The notes below the pieces were generated by a model, which did not search any database, had not been told where the DNA came from, and saw only the letters and a list, made by a program, of their open reading frames with translations. Below are positions 1 to 10,183 of a stretch of DNA of 64,000 nucleotides, piece by piece. Source of the stretch: Cercospora beticola (Eukaryota; Ascomycota; Dothideomycetes; Mycosphaerellales; Mycosphaerellaceae); the NCBI RefSeq assembly GCF_033473495.1, contig NC_088936.1:2108001-2172000 (forward strand), in the 5' to 3' direction. The position numbers and the translations under genes were made by a program. Each line of letters begins with the position of its first letter. The stretch's first letter is position 1.

Positions 1-2372
1 GGTTGGATATCATAATGTGTTTTGCGTTGGGCGACTGTGTTGTCGGTGTTCGCGACTGCTGAGTGCGGCACACTTCTGCTGCGTTTATTGCTGTTGTGGT
101 CCTAGACAGCAGCAAACATCCGTGGCCCGTGCCTCATTGTTCCTTGCAGACTCACAAACCGTGAGGTGTTTGCGTTCTTGAGGCAATGTGCTGAGCTTCT
201 GAACGCTGAAGTTGATTTGCCTCATGCTGCTTTGGCTTAGTCGTGGCGGTCTTTGTGTCGAAAGGAACGGAGTCATCGTTCAGATGGCAGCTCCGGCACA
301 CTTAGGTTCTTAAAGGGCGTCAGTAATGGCAGCCGAATCGGACAACGCTGACAAGGGGAAGACGGCTTTCAGTATAGGTATTAGAGTGATTGTCAAAGCC
401 CAAATATGCATGTTTTTACAGCGCAGTACTACTACTCTTTCAGGGCGGAGTGCGCTTCGGCAATGCTCATATCCAGCCAGCCGAAGCAGAAGTCATACTC
501 TGCGATGACTTTGTCACCGTATCTGAATGCACCCGCAGAAGGCATTGGCTGGCAGTTACGTGGCAGAGGTGTCCCTCTGCGTTCGAAGTTGATTGCGGGA
601 CACTTTTGCACCTGCATTGTCTGCCATCGATAAAATATCTCAATGTCCAGTGATGTTGAGCACGATGCAGCACCGTAACGCGAGATGAGACTTCTGTGGG
701 TTCCTGCTGGACTGATACAGCCGAGTTTCTGTCAGTAACACGATCGGAGTAGTAAGGCATTGAATGCGAAGGAGTCAACTCTGGCCTCTGTGATGGACGA
801 AGGGACACGGCCCCTGAATCTGCAAATCCCCGCTACCTCCTTCAGTAGCTGCAGCATAAAAGCTTTGAACGGCTTGCTGGAGCGGCTGGAATTGCACTAG
901 CCAGAATCCGTAGAATAATGATCGTTCCAGCGTGGTCAACCTTAAAATTGAGAACTTGAGAAGCCATGCAACTACTGCGGAGTACGACTATAATAAGAAG
1001 CGTGTAGTCGATGGTAAAGTTTCGGCTGGCTGAGTGGAGGTGGAACTGTCGCTTAACCTGCAGAAGCGTGCTGCGCAGCGTGGCGGCCCTGTACCAAAAG
1101 ACCCCGTTGTAGTGGGAAATGCCGCCTGGGTTGACGAAGCATTGCTGAAATACCAATCACTGCGTTGGGAGAAGATGGGTGCCAAGACTGAGGTCGTTGC
1201 AAGCGCAATGAATGCTACGTGGGATCAACTGGTCAGCCAGAGATGCTTTCGAAGTATTTTGCGAACAGGGAAGCTGTGGATGGGCCAAAGAGCGGCTCGG
1301 TGATGGCCAAGCGCTCAAGCACCTCATCATTCATGTGGAGGCAGTTGGCGTTCATGAAAAGCAACTCAAGTCTCGCGCTAGCACAGAGCGCTTTCAAAGG
1401 CTAGAGCGGCTTGCTTCGAAAAAGCCAATCACCTCGAGCCATTTGTGCTGCTTTATTTTATGTTCCGAAAATGTCATTTGCTGATTGGGTTGGCCGCTGG
1501 TCCGTCGTAAGACAAGTTTCCCGCCTGCTAAACGTGAAAATTGCCCTGAGCAGAGTCATGATACAAGGTCAGGCGGCAGAGCAATTACCAAAGTCGGTTG
1601 AACAGGATGTGAAGTCTCTCGGCCTTTGAGCTATGGACCAACCAGACAGCATCTTAGGTCGGTTGTGCCACTGGGCCCTGATTCTGGTTGTCAAACGATC
1701 AGCTGCACTTGCACTAGCTTTCTGCGGCCCGTCGCGCTAGAACATCTGATCGTCTCGTAGATGCTCCCACACCAATCCTTACCATTCGGAGCCGAGACGG
1801 TGACCCCAAATTTCGGCCTGCTCTCCTCTTTTCGGCCCGTGATGTCGGCCACGCCGACTAGACGGCCGAAGCGATCGCGGGAGAACGACAATAAGCCCAT
1901 CCTTCGTGTCCAGCGCGAACTGTATTAGATTAACGATGATGACTTGTCCTGGTACCTGCCTCAGTACCATTGGCGACTGAGCAGCCACTGGGTCCTGCGT
2001 GCTGCTGTAGCAATAAAGTTTGTCATTTGAAATGGTCATTGCGCGCAGTCTTCCGCTGCGTCGGTATTGCTTGGCAGGCCGGACGAGAGCCCTTCGCCGA
2101 AAGGAGTGCATGCGCAGCAGCTGACGACAAGCAATTGCCCTAAGGACATTTCTTGAGCTGGCTGAACGCCATGATATCGTCAAGGTCCCGTCCACGATGT
2201 GCGTCGGCTGATTTCATGCTGTTTCGATGGTATGCTTTGAATTTCTCTGTTGACAACGACTCTGGTCTTGAACGCTGCAAGCTCAATCATCGAATAAGAC
2301 GAATTCGTGGACCTCTGGGTATGCCAACGAATTCTGGACATTGATCGCGATCCACATCGCAAGAAACGCAGC
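1..2372. other. No confident gene
   Basis: Ordinary-composition DNA without RIP-like damage. Several frames are open for 60-110 codons on both strands, but none shows a recognisable domain, and near 400-640 three different frames look equally protein-like, so none is preferred. A possible frameshifted gene relic (1034-1430) is listed separately. It may hold an unrecognised multi-exon gene or be intergenic. Confidence 0.5.
1034..1430 (+). pseudogene. Possible frameshifted relic of a protein gene
   Basis: Two overlapping plus-strand frames both look protein-like. The first (from 1034) reads through WVDEALLKYQSLRWEKMGAK up to about position 1290. The second (from about 1230) continues with a run containing C-x4-C and H-x3-H spacing (CEQGSCGW ... 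LKHLIIHV) and a charged helical tail rich in K, R and E. No GT-AG intron of normal size joins them; a one-base frameshift around 1210-1290 would. The Cys/His spacing weakly resembles a C2H2-type finger. I do not recognise the family, and chance open frames remain possible. Confidence 0.22.
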
Positions 2373-2856
2373 ATGACCCAGCAAGAAACAAGGTCATGGT
2401 TTCACACTTCAAGCCGCTTGAGCCCTACCGGTTCTGGTCTGCCCAAAAGGAATCGAGCTGAGCTGCTCGAAGGCGTAAGTTGCGCTTCGTTCATAATATG
2501 CTTCGTGGTGCGCTTTGGATTGCTGACTGCCTTCAGTCATGTTCGACATCGTGGTCAGCTGTGCGTCGACCATATCCTGCGAGGGATTACGAGAAGCCGC
2601 ATTGGCAACCACCACCTGCCACACCAGTTGATGCCCAATACGCGCCATCAGGGCGCATGTCGGCAGCTCAGAAGTACGCAGAACAAAACTGCCGCATGAT
2701 GGCTGAGGGATCGGTAACTGACTCGAGAGCAGGTCGAATCAGCTCTGGGCACAAATAATGATTGTGGCAGACAAAAACGAAGCTCTCATGAAGACCCTGC
2801 TGGCGCGCATGGAAGCAATAGATCACCGGCTGGACCGGCTTGAGAATGTGAGCTGA
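2373..2856 (+). CDS. Candidate small protein with C-terminal coiled coil, three exons
   Basis: Proposed exons are 2373-2474, 2537-2732 and 2771-2856, giving about 127 codons. Intron 1 is convincing: GTAAGT donor, GCTGAC branch point 5' of a TTCAG acceptor, 62 bp, and both flanking frames stay open across a phase 0 junction. Intron 2 is weak, with a GTCGAA donor and only 38 bp. The predicted C terminus is a short amphipathic helix (LMKTLLARMEAIDHRLDRLE, a heptad-like pattern) that ends at a TGA at 2854-2856. The middle is proline-rich. I recognise no family. The third exon alone is also a 32-codon ORF from ATG 2758, so the coiled-coil segment could belong to a different model. Confidence 0.3.
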
Positions 2857-3330
2857 TTGAGGGTGCCTTTGCTTGTTGCGAGATCTGGATGCATGTACGG
2901 CGCGATAGTCGTTCGCACAAATGATAGAGGAATGCGGAGAATCGGCGTGGGCGCGTGGGAGGTCTCGATTGATTGCAATTGCAGGTTGGATCTGCTTTGG
3001 CAATCGGACACGCGAAGACGTGAGGACGCTAAGGACGTCACGCGCTATTCTGTATTGGGGTATGAAAGTGGAGACAATTTGCCCATGACTCGCGTAAGCA
3101 ACAGCGGCAGTTCGGTCTTTTGGACGACGACATCTCCAATAATGTGCCAAAGCACAGATCCTGTCTGCCTGGTGACACGGGGCTGATCGCAACACGAGAG
3201 TGAAATAGAGAGGCGGGAAGTCGAATCTAGCAGGTGTGCTCGCAAGCGACTCTCTACTTCCCCTCTCATTGCCACCACCAAGTCGTTGGGCTGTAACATT
3301 CGAGACCACAACATCGGGTCTGCGAATCGG
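2857..3330. other. Intergenic stretch downstream of the FMO gene
   Basis: No feature recognised. It lies 3' of the minus-strand monooxygenase. A 213-codon minus-strand open frame crosses it but has no domain and an uneven, arginine/serine-rich composition. Confidence 0.5.
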
Positions 3331-5006
3331 CTACACGAACCACAACGAATCCTTCTTTCGCTCGCTCGCTATCTCGAGCCCTTGCATTCCTATTGCCTCC
3401 TGGTCTCCGCCATGTTCGGGATACTTCCTGATATGCTCAATTGCCCATCTGGTCTGACTGTTCAAGATCGGCGGATGTTTGCCGTGCCCTTCGATATGCG
3501 GCAAGCCTGCGAAGCGATATAGCCACTCGAACCACTCCATCGTTTCGCCGTCATCCCAGTCAATCTGGTGAAATCTTCTGTGCTCCCTTCTTGTAAGCTC
3601 GATTCGGTTTTCTTCCCACTTCTTTTGCTCAGCATTGGATGGCATGGAGAAAGCGTTGTGACCTGACCAGAAGCGAGCTATCGCTATCGCTTGATATTCG
3701 AACGAGCGGAAAGTCAGCACCCGTGGAAATCCAACGAGCGCCAAAGTCGGTCGGCCACGTACGAAAGTATGTTGGTAATTATTGACAAGGCGCTGATTTT
3801 TGTAGTCGAATATCGGGGTCCCATTCCTCTTGTCCCAAAATGGGTAAGAAGCTTGGTAGCCTGTACAGTAGATCACGCGGTCGATGTCTTCCAGTGTTGA
3901 GCTATCTTCGAAAACAATGGTTCCATCCTTCCTGAATTCTGTGATGACAGGTTTCCAGAGCATGCCGTCGGGTGGCTCTCTGCCATCCCATCGACCTCTC
4001 GAGCGACGAGATACGTACAGCGGCCCTCTCAACAGCTTCGATGCAACGAGTTGATGCGCGACATCGTAGCCACTGGCCGAATTACCAATGACCAAGACTC
4101 GTTGATTTTCGTACACGCGAGGCGATCGATATGTCTTGGAATGTTGGACACGACCTGGAAACCTCGATAGCCAATCATCAAGTCCAGGAACATAAGGTAC
4201 AAATGGCACAGCATAGTGACCGTTCGCAATAACGACGGCATCAAATTCTTCTTCCCGCCATTCGTCGACACGTCTCGCTGCGTCGTGCTTGCGTAAAGTC
4301 AACTTCCATCGATCGTTGGCAATAGCAAGCACATTTTCCACTGTCGTTCGGGTATGGAGCAATTTGTCAAGTTGATGCCACGAGAAGTAGTTTTCAATAT
4401 ACTGCCTTGGAATATGGTGGGGTACGAAAGGTCCATATGCAAATGGCATATCGGAGAAGGACATCGCCCTAGAGTGGTCGTCAGATGATGCGTGAGCGTG
4501 AGGTAGCCTCATTTTCAGCTCAGACCAACGATCACAGCTCTGACTATGTGTTTGGGAAGACGAGGTAAGGAAATGGGAGGCATCACTCGCTGTGACTTAC
4601 ACATCTGGCACGTTTGTGCTGAGCAGGGTTAGCACACGCTTCTCGTACAGCCTTACCAAACGACTCACGTCAGTTCCTCATAGATGGGAGTCTTCTCGAA
4701 CCGATTCTGTGTAGATGGTGCTGTGATCGCCGGGAACTGCTGTGGCGGAGATATTGGCTGATCAATCTCAGGTGGTAAAGCGCCGGGTGTGATCGGTATA
4801 TCATCAGGATCTGCATCGTAGATCCAGGTGCCTCCTGCCGTTTCTCGACGTTCGAAGACCTTTATGGTATCGAAACCGTCCTCGGCGTGCAGAGCAGCAG
4901 CAGTAGCCGCGCCTGTTTATGGGAGTCAGAGCTTATGTAAGGATGCGTGTTAGATCCTCGTCTCACCGCTGGCACCAGCCCCAATGACCGCGACTTTACG
5001 GACCAT
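3331..5006 (-). CDS. Flavin-containing monooxygenase (class B FMO)
   Basis: Four exons on the minus strand: 4967-5006, 4669-4912, 4601-4618 and 3331-4537, joined in frame to 502 aa. The introns are 54, 50 and 63 bp with GTGAGA, GTGAGT and GTAAGT donors. Exon 3 is an 18-nt microexon. Residues 9-14 form the FAD-binding GxGxxG (GAGASG). Residues 227-237 match the FMO signature FxGxxxHxxxY (FPGRVQHSKTY). Residues 252-257 (GNSASG) are the NADPH-binding glycine motif, and YCTGY at about 324-328 is the ATGY-like motif. FMOs use NADPH and O2 to form a C4a-hydroperoxyflavin that oxygenates soft nucleophiles such as N or S, or carbonyl carbons; the substrate cannot be read from sequence. The length is normal for fungal FMOs and all motifs are intact. 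No biosynthetic cluster partner is visible next to it. Confidence 0.92.
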
Positions 5007-7558
5007 AGTCGTTGTTCGAATAAGCTTTGCCGTGTTCTGAAGACGGCTTTGTAACATAGGTCGTTGTGCTAAATGGCGTTGAAGTTGGACAGACAGGTGG
5101 TGTTGAGAGGTCGTACCAAGTAACGCCATCTAGGTATCGATTGCGTGCTAGAGCAGTCGTGCTTGATTGGCGATTCCAGTACTTTGGAAGAAGAATAAGC
5201 AGGTCGCATCTGCACTGCACATAGCACGTAATGGCCGCATCGAGCGCTTTGCGAGCGACGCAGATGGAGACTGCATGTCTGATGCAAGCAGTCTGCAGAG
5301 ATGAAAGCGACGCAATTCTGTGCCTAGCAACATTTATCAGAAGTCAGCTCTCCGGACGCCGCCGAACAACTTGGTCAGACGAAGTGCAGAGACGACATGG
5401 TAGAGCCATTGCGGCAGTGAGGACGAGCCGGCGCCGAATATCAGCAGTCAGCACAACAAACTATTTCAAGTTCTGATGCCCGTCACTGTCACGTTCGCAG
5501 AGCGCCAGCGTACGTTGTTGACATCGCACATTGTGTATCAAATGGCAGCATCTGGTGTATTAGCAAGAGCCTACTACGGCTCTGGTCGCCGGCCAGTGTC
5601 TCCTGTCGCCGAATAAGTTGTAACTCCAGCTCGTCCGAAGCTGTTGCCATTGCTGGCGCAGTTGTGTTAGAGATCGGCGTGAGACGGCCTCTGCCATAGC
5701 GTGATCCTGTCTCAATATATCGACTCTCTCCACACGCACAGACACCCGCAAGGCTTGGTCGGTGGACTGTGCTGCATCTTGACAGTTCTGTTTGTCTCTG
5801 GCCGCTCTCAGATGCACGAGGCACGGAAACGGTGTCTCGTATAGCCCAGCAGTGGGAGCATCTCCCATGCTCATAATGTCCGTGACGCATAGATGCGTGC
5901 CGCGCCCAGACCTCGCACAGTTCCTTGCTCTTTCAGAGGTCATCGAAACGTGTGTCATTGTCGCGATCAAGCTGCCTGGTCAGGAGGTCGATGGTGCTCC
6001 GCGAGTCCAGATTGGAAAGACTCCTGATGTGCGCGGAGTGTGTAGACAGTCGCACGTCCCGGACCCCTCGCGCATCCTGTCGTCGATGAAGCAGCCATCT
6101 CGCGGCAGTGTCAGGCTGTCAGCAGGAGACCGGGAGTGTTCCGAGCAGTGTACGAGAGAACACCATGGGGCCGCAGAGGGAGGGAAGAGAGCTAGAACTA
6201 TCGGTGCCTCGCACGGCCCATCCATTCCGCCGAGATTGGAACTTGCTGCCGAAACGTCACCGCGCGCTCTGCCTCGTACAACCGCATCGACCATCGGCCT
6301 CACTGACCACACAGCACATCGTGCCAACCGTGCCGCAGCGGCCAAGCGGTGGTTATCAATGAATGCTTTACTGTACAAAGTCACTAGCCGAGTGCCTCGG
6401 GGACTTCAGCACCACTAATGCATCCCGTTTGCACGAGCACATGATCGGAGCATTTTGCGAAGCATCAACGCCTCGCTGCAGGCCACTAACACGCAATCAG
6501 ATCCCTGGCGATACTTCGGCCATCTACAAAACTAGCAAGGCATTCTGAAACATGGACACTCACTTGCGCCGGAACGCCGCCTCTGCATGACATGCTCGAC
6601 ACGACAAGACCGCCTCGCTGGACTACTCCTGATCTGACTTGCGTGCGCCGTACAGTGGAAGCCTTCCTATTCACAGTACGAAGCCTACAGATTACGCTAT
6701 CAAGCGATGCGGAAGAGACACTGCGTTCCCGGCGGCCGCGCCCTGTAACTACACTGCTACGGTACTGCACTCGCGGCACTACTTCAGGCTTTTAGACGCA
6801 ACAAAGCGGATCCTCCTTCTCACAGGCGGACCGCGAGCCAATGCTTCAGTCGAACTCATATGCCGGCTCCAGACCAACGTGCCGCAATACTGGACGACCC
6901 CGTGATAAAGTACCTGGTTCAGTGCTTACAGTAGAGCCTTCAATCGAGGATATCGTTGATCGCAGTCACTACGTACTCGGCAATGCACAGACTGGTGATC
7001 AGGGTGTTTGACAAAAGAACACCGGATGTGATATGGCCAGAACAATGTCTGGGCTGCACAAGTTTTGTCGATTTACGGACAAAGTGAAAAGTCCATGGCC
7101 GATCAGCGCACTTAGCTCCACCAGGGAAATATTAACACCACGAACCCCAGCTGTGCTTGAGCACAAATACGTACATCCACCGAACGGTCCGGCTATACTC
7201 CGCTCGGCGCGCACTTCACCATTCCTATACTGCGTTAACTACTGCTCTCGATCTTGCGCCGTTTCAGTGGCACAGCGAGACCAGCGAGGATGGTGTCGCA
7301 ACTACGGCAGGGCCCTGTGCAACGCTCGACGCGACTCGAGCATCGCTCACAGCCTGGCTCCATGCTAACTATTCACAACCGATCGTAGGTCAAGCTCTAG
7401 CCATAGTCAACGCTTTCAGCAAGTCAAAGGCTCCGTGGTTTGTTCACAGCAGTAGCAATCGCCCTTTTTAGTCTTCCTTCATCTTGCTCCAGCGTGTTTG
7501 CTTTTCAGCGATCCCTTGTTCAGTTGCCGTTACAGCCCAGCAGATCATACCTTCACAG
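5007..7558. other. Long stretch without a recognisable gene
   Basis: About 2.5 kb between the divergent FMO and MOCOS-like genes. It should contain both promoters. Open frames of up to 208 codons exist on both strands near 5.8-6.4 kb, but they overlap antisense to each other, are rich in Arg/Ser/Ala and show no domain. No repeats, RNA genes or RIP-like composition were noticed. Confidence 0.5.
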
Positions 7559-9550
7559 ATGCCATCCGCTACCAAATCTGACGGCACACCCGTCGAGCGA
7601 CCCATGCCGCAACGGGACTCCAAGCTAGAGGTGCAGGACAGCATTGAATCGCTATTGCCAGTCGAATATCCGCAGTTGGCAGGCAAAACATATCTCGACC
7701 ATGCGGGAGCAACTGTAAGACCCTGGCGGCAACCCCAATTGGGCTAACGCAAGCTGATTCTTCTGAAGCAACCAGCCAAATCGCTCAACACTGCCATTTG
7801 CGAAGACATGACCAATAGCCTGTACGGCAACCCTCATTCAGAACATGGACCCTCAAAGCTCGCAGCGAAAAGGGTAGAAGACATACGCCTCAAAGCGCTA
7901 GAATTCTTTAATGCCGATCCGCAAGATTTTGACCTAATCTTCACTCAAAATACGACCGCAGCTGTCAAGTTGGTGCATGACTGCTTCCGGGACTATGCTG
8001 CAGCACCAGAGGGGAAGAATTGGTGGTATGGTTACCACAAGGATGCCCATACTTCGATAGTAGGAGTTCGAGAGGGGACCAGAATGCATAGGTGTTTCCG
8101 CAACGACCGCGAAGTGGAGCTTTGGATCGAAAGTAGGGGCTTGGGTGGATGTTCTCCCAACGACATTGGATTATTCGCGTACCCCGCACAATCGAACATG
8201 ACCGGAAAGCGTCTGCCTCTCGAATGGTAAGTCCGCTGACTCGAGTGTTGGCTTTGGTCGTCCCAGCTAACGAGCAATCGCAGGGCGCCAAGGATACGGA
8301 ACCGTGTCAAGGCCCACACTTACGTCTTGCTTGATGCCGCTGCCTACACATCTACTGCTCAGCTTGATCTTTCCGACGCAGCCGCAGCACCAGACTTTGT
8401 AACGCTTTCCTTTTACAAAATATTCGGCGCGCCCTACCTCGGATGCCTCATCGTCAAGAAATGTGCGTGGAAAGTAATGGAGTCGCGCAAGTATTTTGGA
8501 GGTGGCACTGTCGAGATGGTCATCGCTGTCAATGACTCCTGGGTCCAACAGAAAGGATCAATGCACTTACATGAACGCCTTGAAGACGGAACTCTCCCTC
8601 TTCGCCAGATCTTCGAGCTGGACCATGCCATCGACGTGCATCGCAAGCTTTATGGCCCGAATCCCATGAAGACCATCTCCACACACACAAGTCGCTTGAT
8701 CAAGAAACTTTATAAGGACCTTTCTGCGCTTCGTCACTCGAACGGCATGCCTGTCGTAAAGATCTACGAAGATCGAGGCGTTACCTTTGGTGATGCGAGC
8801 ACGCAAGGAGCGACCATCGCTTTCAACATCCAGAAGGACCGTGGCGGACTTGTGAAGTACTTCGACTTCGAGAAGGAGGCCAATGATGAAGACATTATGG
8901 TTCGTTCCGGCTCCTTGTGCAACCCGGGAGGAACAGCCACATACCTCGATTGGTCTCCGTCAGAGCTCAAAGAGGCATTCGTCTATGGCCACAAGTGCTC
9001 TGACCCTCAAGCTGAGTTCCAAGGCAAGCCTCTTGGTGTCATCCGGGCTTCCCTAGGGGCCATGAGCACCCAAGCCGACATCGACAGACTCGTCCGCTTC
9101 ATCAAGGAGAAATATATCGACCGGGTGTACGAGACAGGAGGACCAATTTCTATGCCACAGGATGTCAATCTCGACAGTCCTCCCAAGAAAGCTTCAGCGA
9201 CTGTCTTGCGCGTGTCGGACCATCGTCAAAAGGACTCGGTGTCATCAAACTTCACCGACGACAGCCTCTCTCCTCCAAAGCTATTCAACCCAAAGCGACA
9301 CAGCGCTATCTTGCCGCCACCTACTCCCAACACGGCCATTTTCCGTGATGAGATGAGCAAATCCGCCAAAGAAGTCGCAGCCAGCTTGAAGAGCGAACAA
9401 TCCCGTTTCCGCAAGTTCGGTCGAAGTATCGGAGAAGTCTTGAGAATTGGCTCCAGAAATAAGGGAACTCATGTCTGGTAAGTCCCTAAACCTTGGGACA
9501 AGAAGACCTTGAAAAATCGTAACAGCAGCGCAACCGGGGGAGGCTTCTAG
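7559..9550 (+). CDS. Molybdenum cofactor sulfurase-like protein (class V aminotransferase fold)
   Basis: Exons are 7559-7714, 7769-8226 and 8284 onward. Reading through exon 3 stops at TAA 9479-9481 (603 aa). A GTAAGT...AACAG intron at 9478-9525 would instead extend to TAG 9548-9550 (610 aa, tail SATGGGF). The fold is that of PLP-dependent cysteine desulfurases. The N-terminal TYLDHAGAT is the family opening motif, SLYGNPHS follows, the Schiff-base lysine lies in SFYKIFG (K about 250), and the persulfide cysteine lies in SLCNPG (C about 417). MOCOS proteins move sulfur from cysteine onto the Mo cofactor of xanthine dehydrogenase and aldehyde oxidase. Unlike full MOCOS, no MOSC domain follows. 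The last 120 or so residues are a Ser/Pro/Lys-rich tail, so the target may differ. An in-frame upstream ATG (7484) would add 25 residues. Confidence 0.88.
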
Positions 9551-10183
9551 TGTTTTGGTCACGAGCTTGACTTTGTGAGAGACGGCGAGGTTGAGCGTAG
9601 GACGGCGATTATGAGAGCTCGAAAAAACTAAAGTAGCGAGCGAGCATGAGACACGGCCGATGTTTATAACTTATGACGACTGCCACGAATTTGTTGCATT
9701 GTTATTGGCGCTTTGGAGCTGTAGATAGAGGGTATTAGTGCGAGCACGCAATTTATTTGAAGGTGACGCACATCGTGTGACTGTGTGACTAGTCGTGGTT
9801 TGGGTATCGGTCGCCGTTTCGTATTTCAGTTTTTCGCCTGCTCGAACGCATGCCATGGTCCTCACCGCATTGGATTCAGTCGCCGAAGCTGGGACAGGTC
9901 CGTCGCCGGTGGTCAGTAATCAGTGATTCAGAGTGCCTCGCCGTTTGTTGGATCTGTTCGGAATGAGAAGCAAGGTGTATAGAAATTTGCAAGGAGCATT
10001 GTATGGATTTATGCTGAGCTCTTTCTGTCACTCAATATGCCTATAGACATCCATAAATTCTTGAAGAACGCCAGACACCTCGCCATGCCGACTGCAAATC
10101 CACTGTGCAAGCAATTCCACGCAATGCAATCCCACACCCTACCATGAACCGTTCATATCCATTGATCATCGACTCATAGCTCC
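9551..10183. other. Convergent 3' intergenic region
   Basis: Lies between the 3' ends of the MOCOS-like gene (plus) and POL2 (minus). It presumably carries both polyadenylation regions. No gene or repeat is seen. Confidence 0.6.

Noticed and set aside
2668..3309. 213-codon minus-strand frame
   Set aside because: No domain, no plausible start context, and it conflicts with the better-supported plus-strand intron at 2475-2536.
5792..6418. 208-codon plus-strand frame and the antisense 134-136-codon frames over it
   Set aside because: Compositionally biased (Arg/Ser/Ala), overlapping on both strands, with no motif; not better than chance.
7484..7558. Upstream ATG start for the MOCOS-like protein
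   Set aside because: The extra 25 residues look like translated 5' UTR and the family usually starts close to the TYLDHAG motif; kept only as an alternative.
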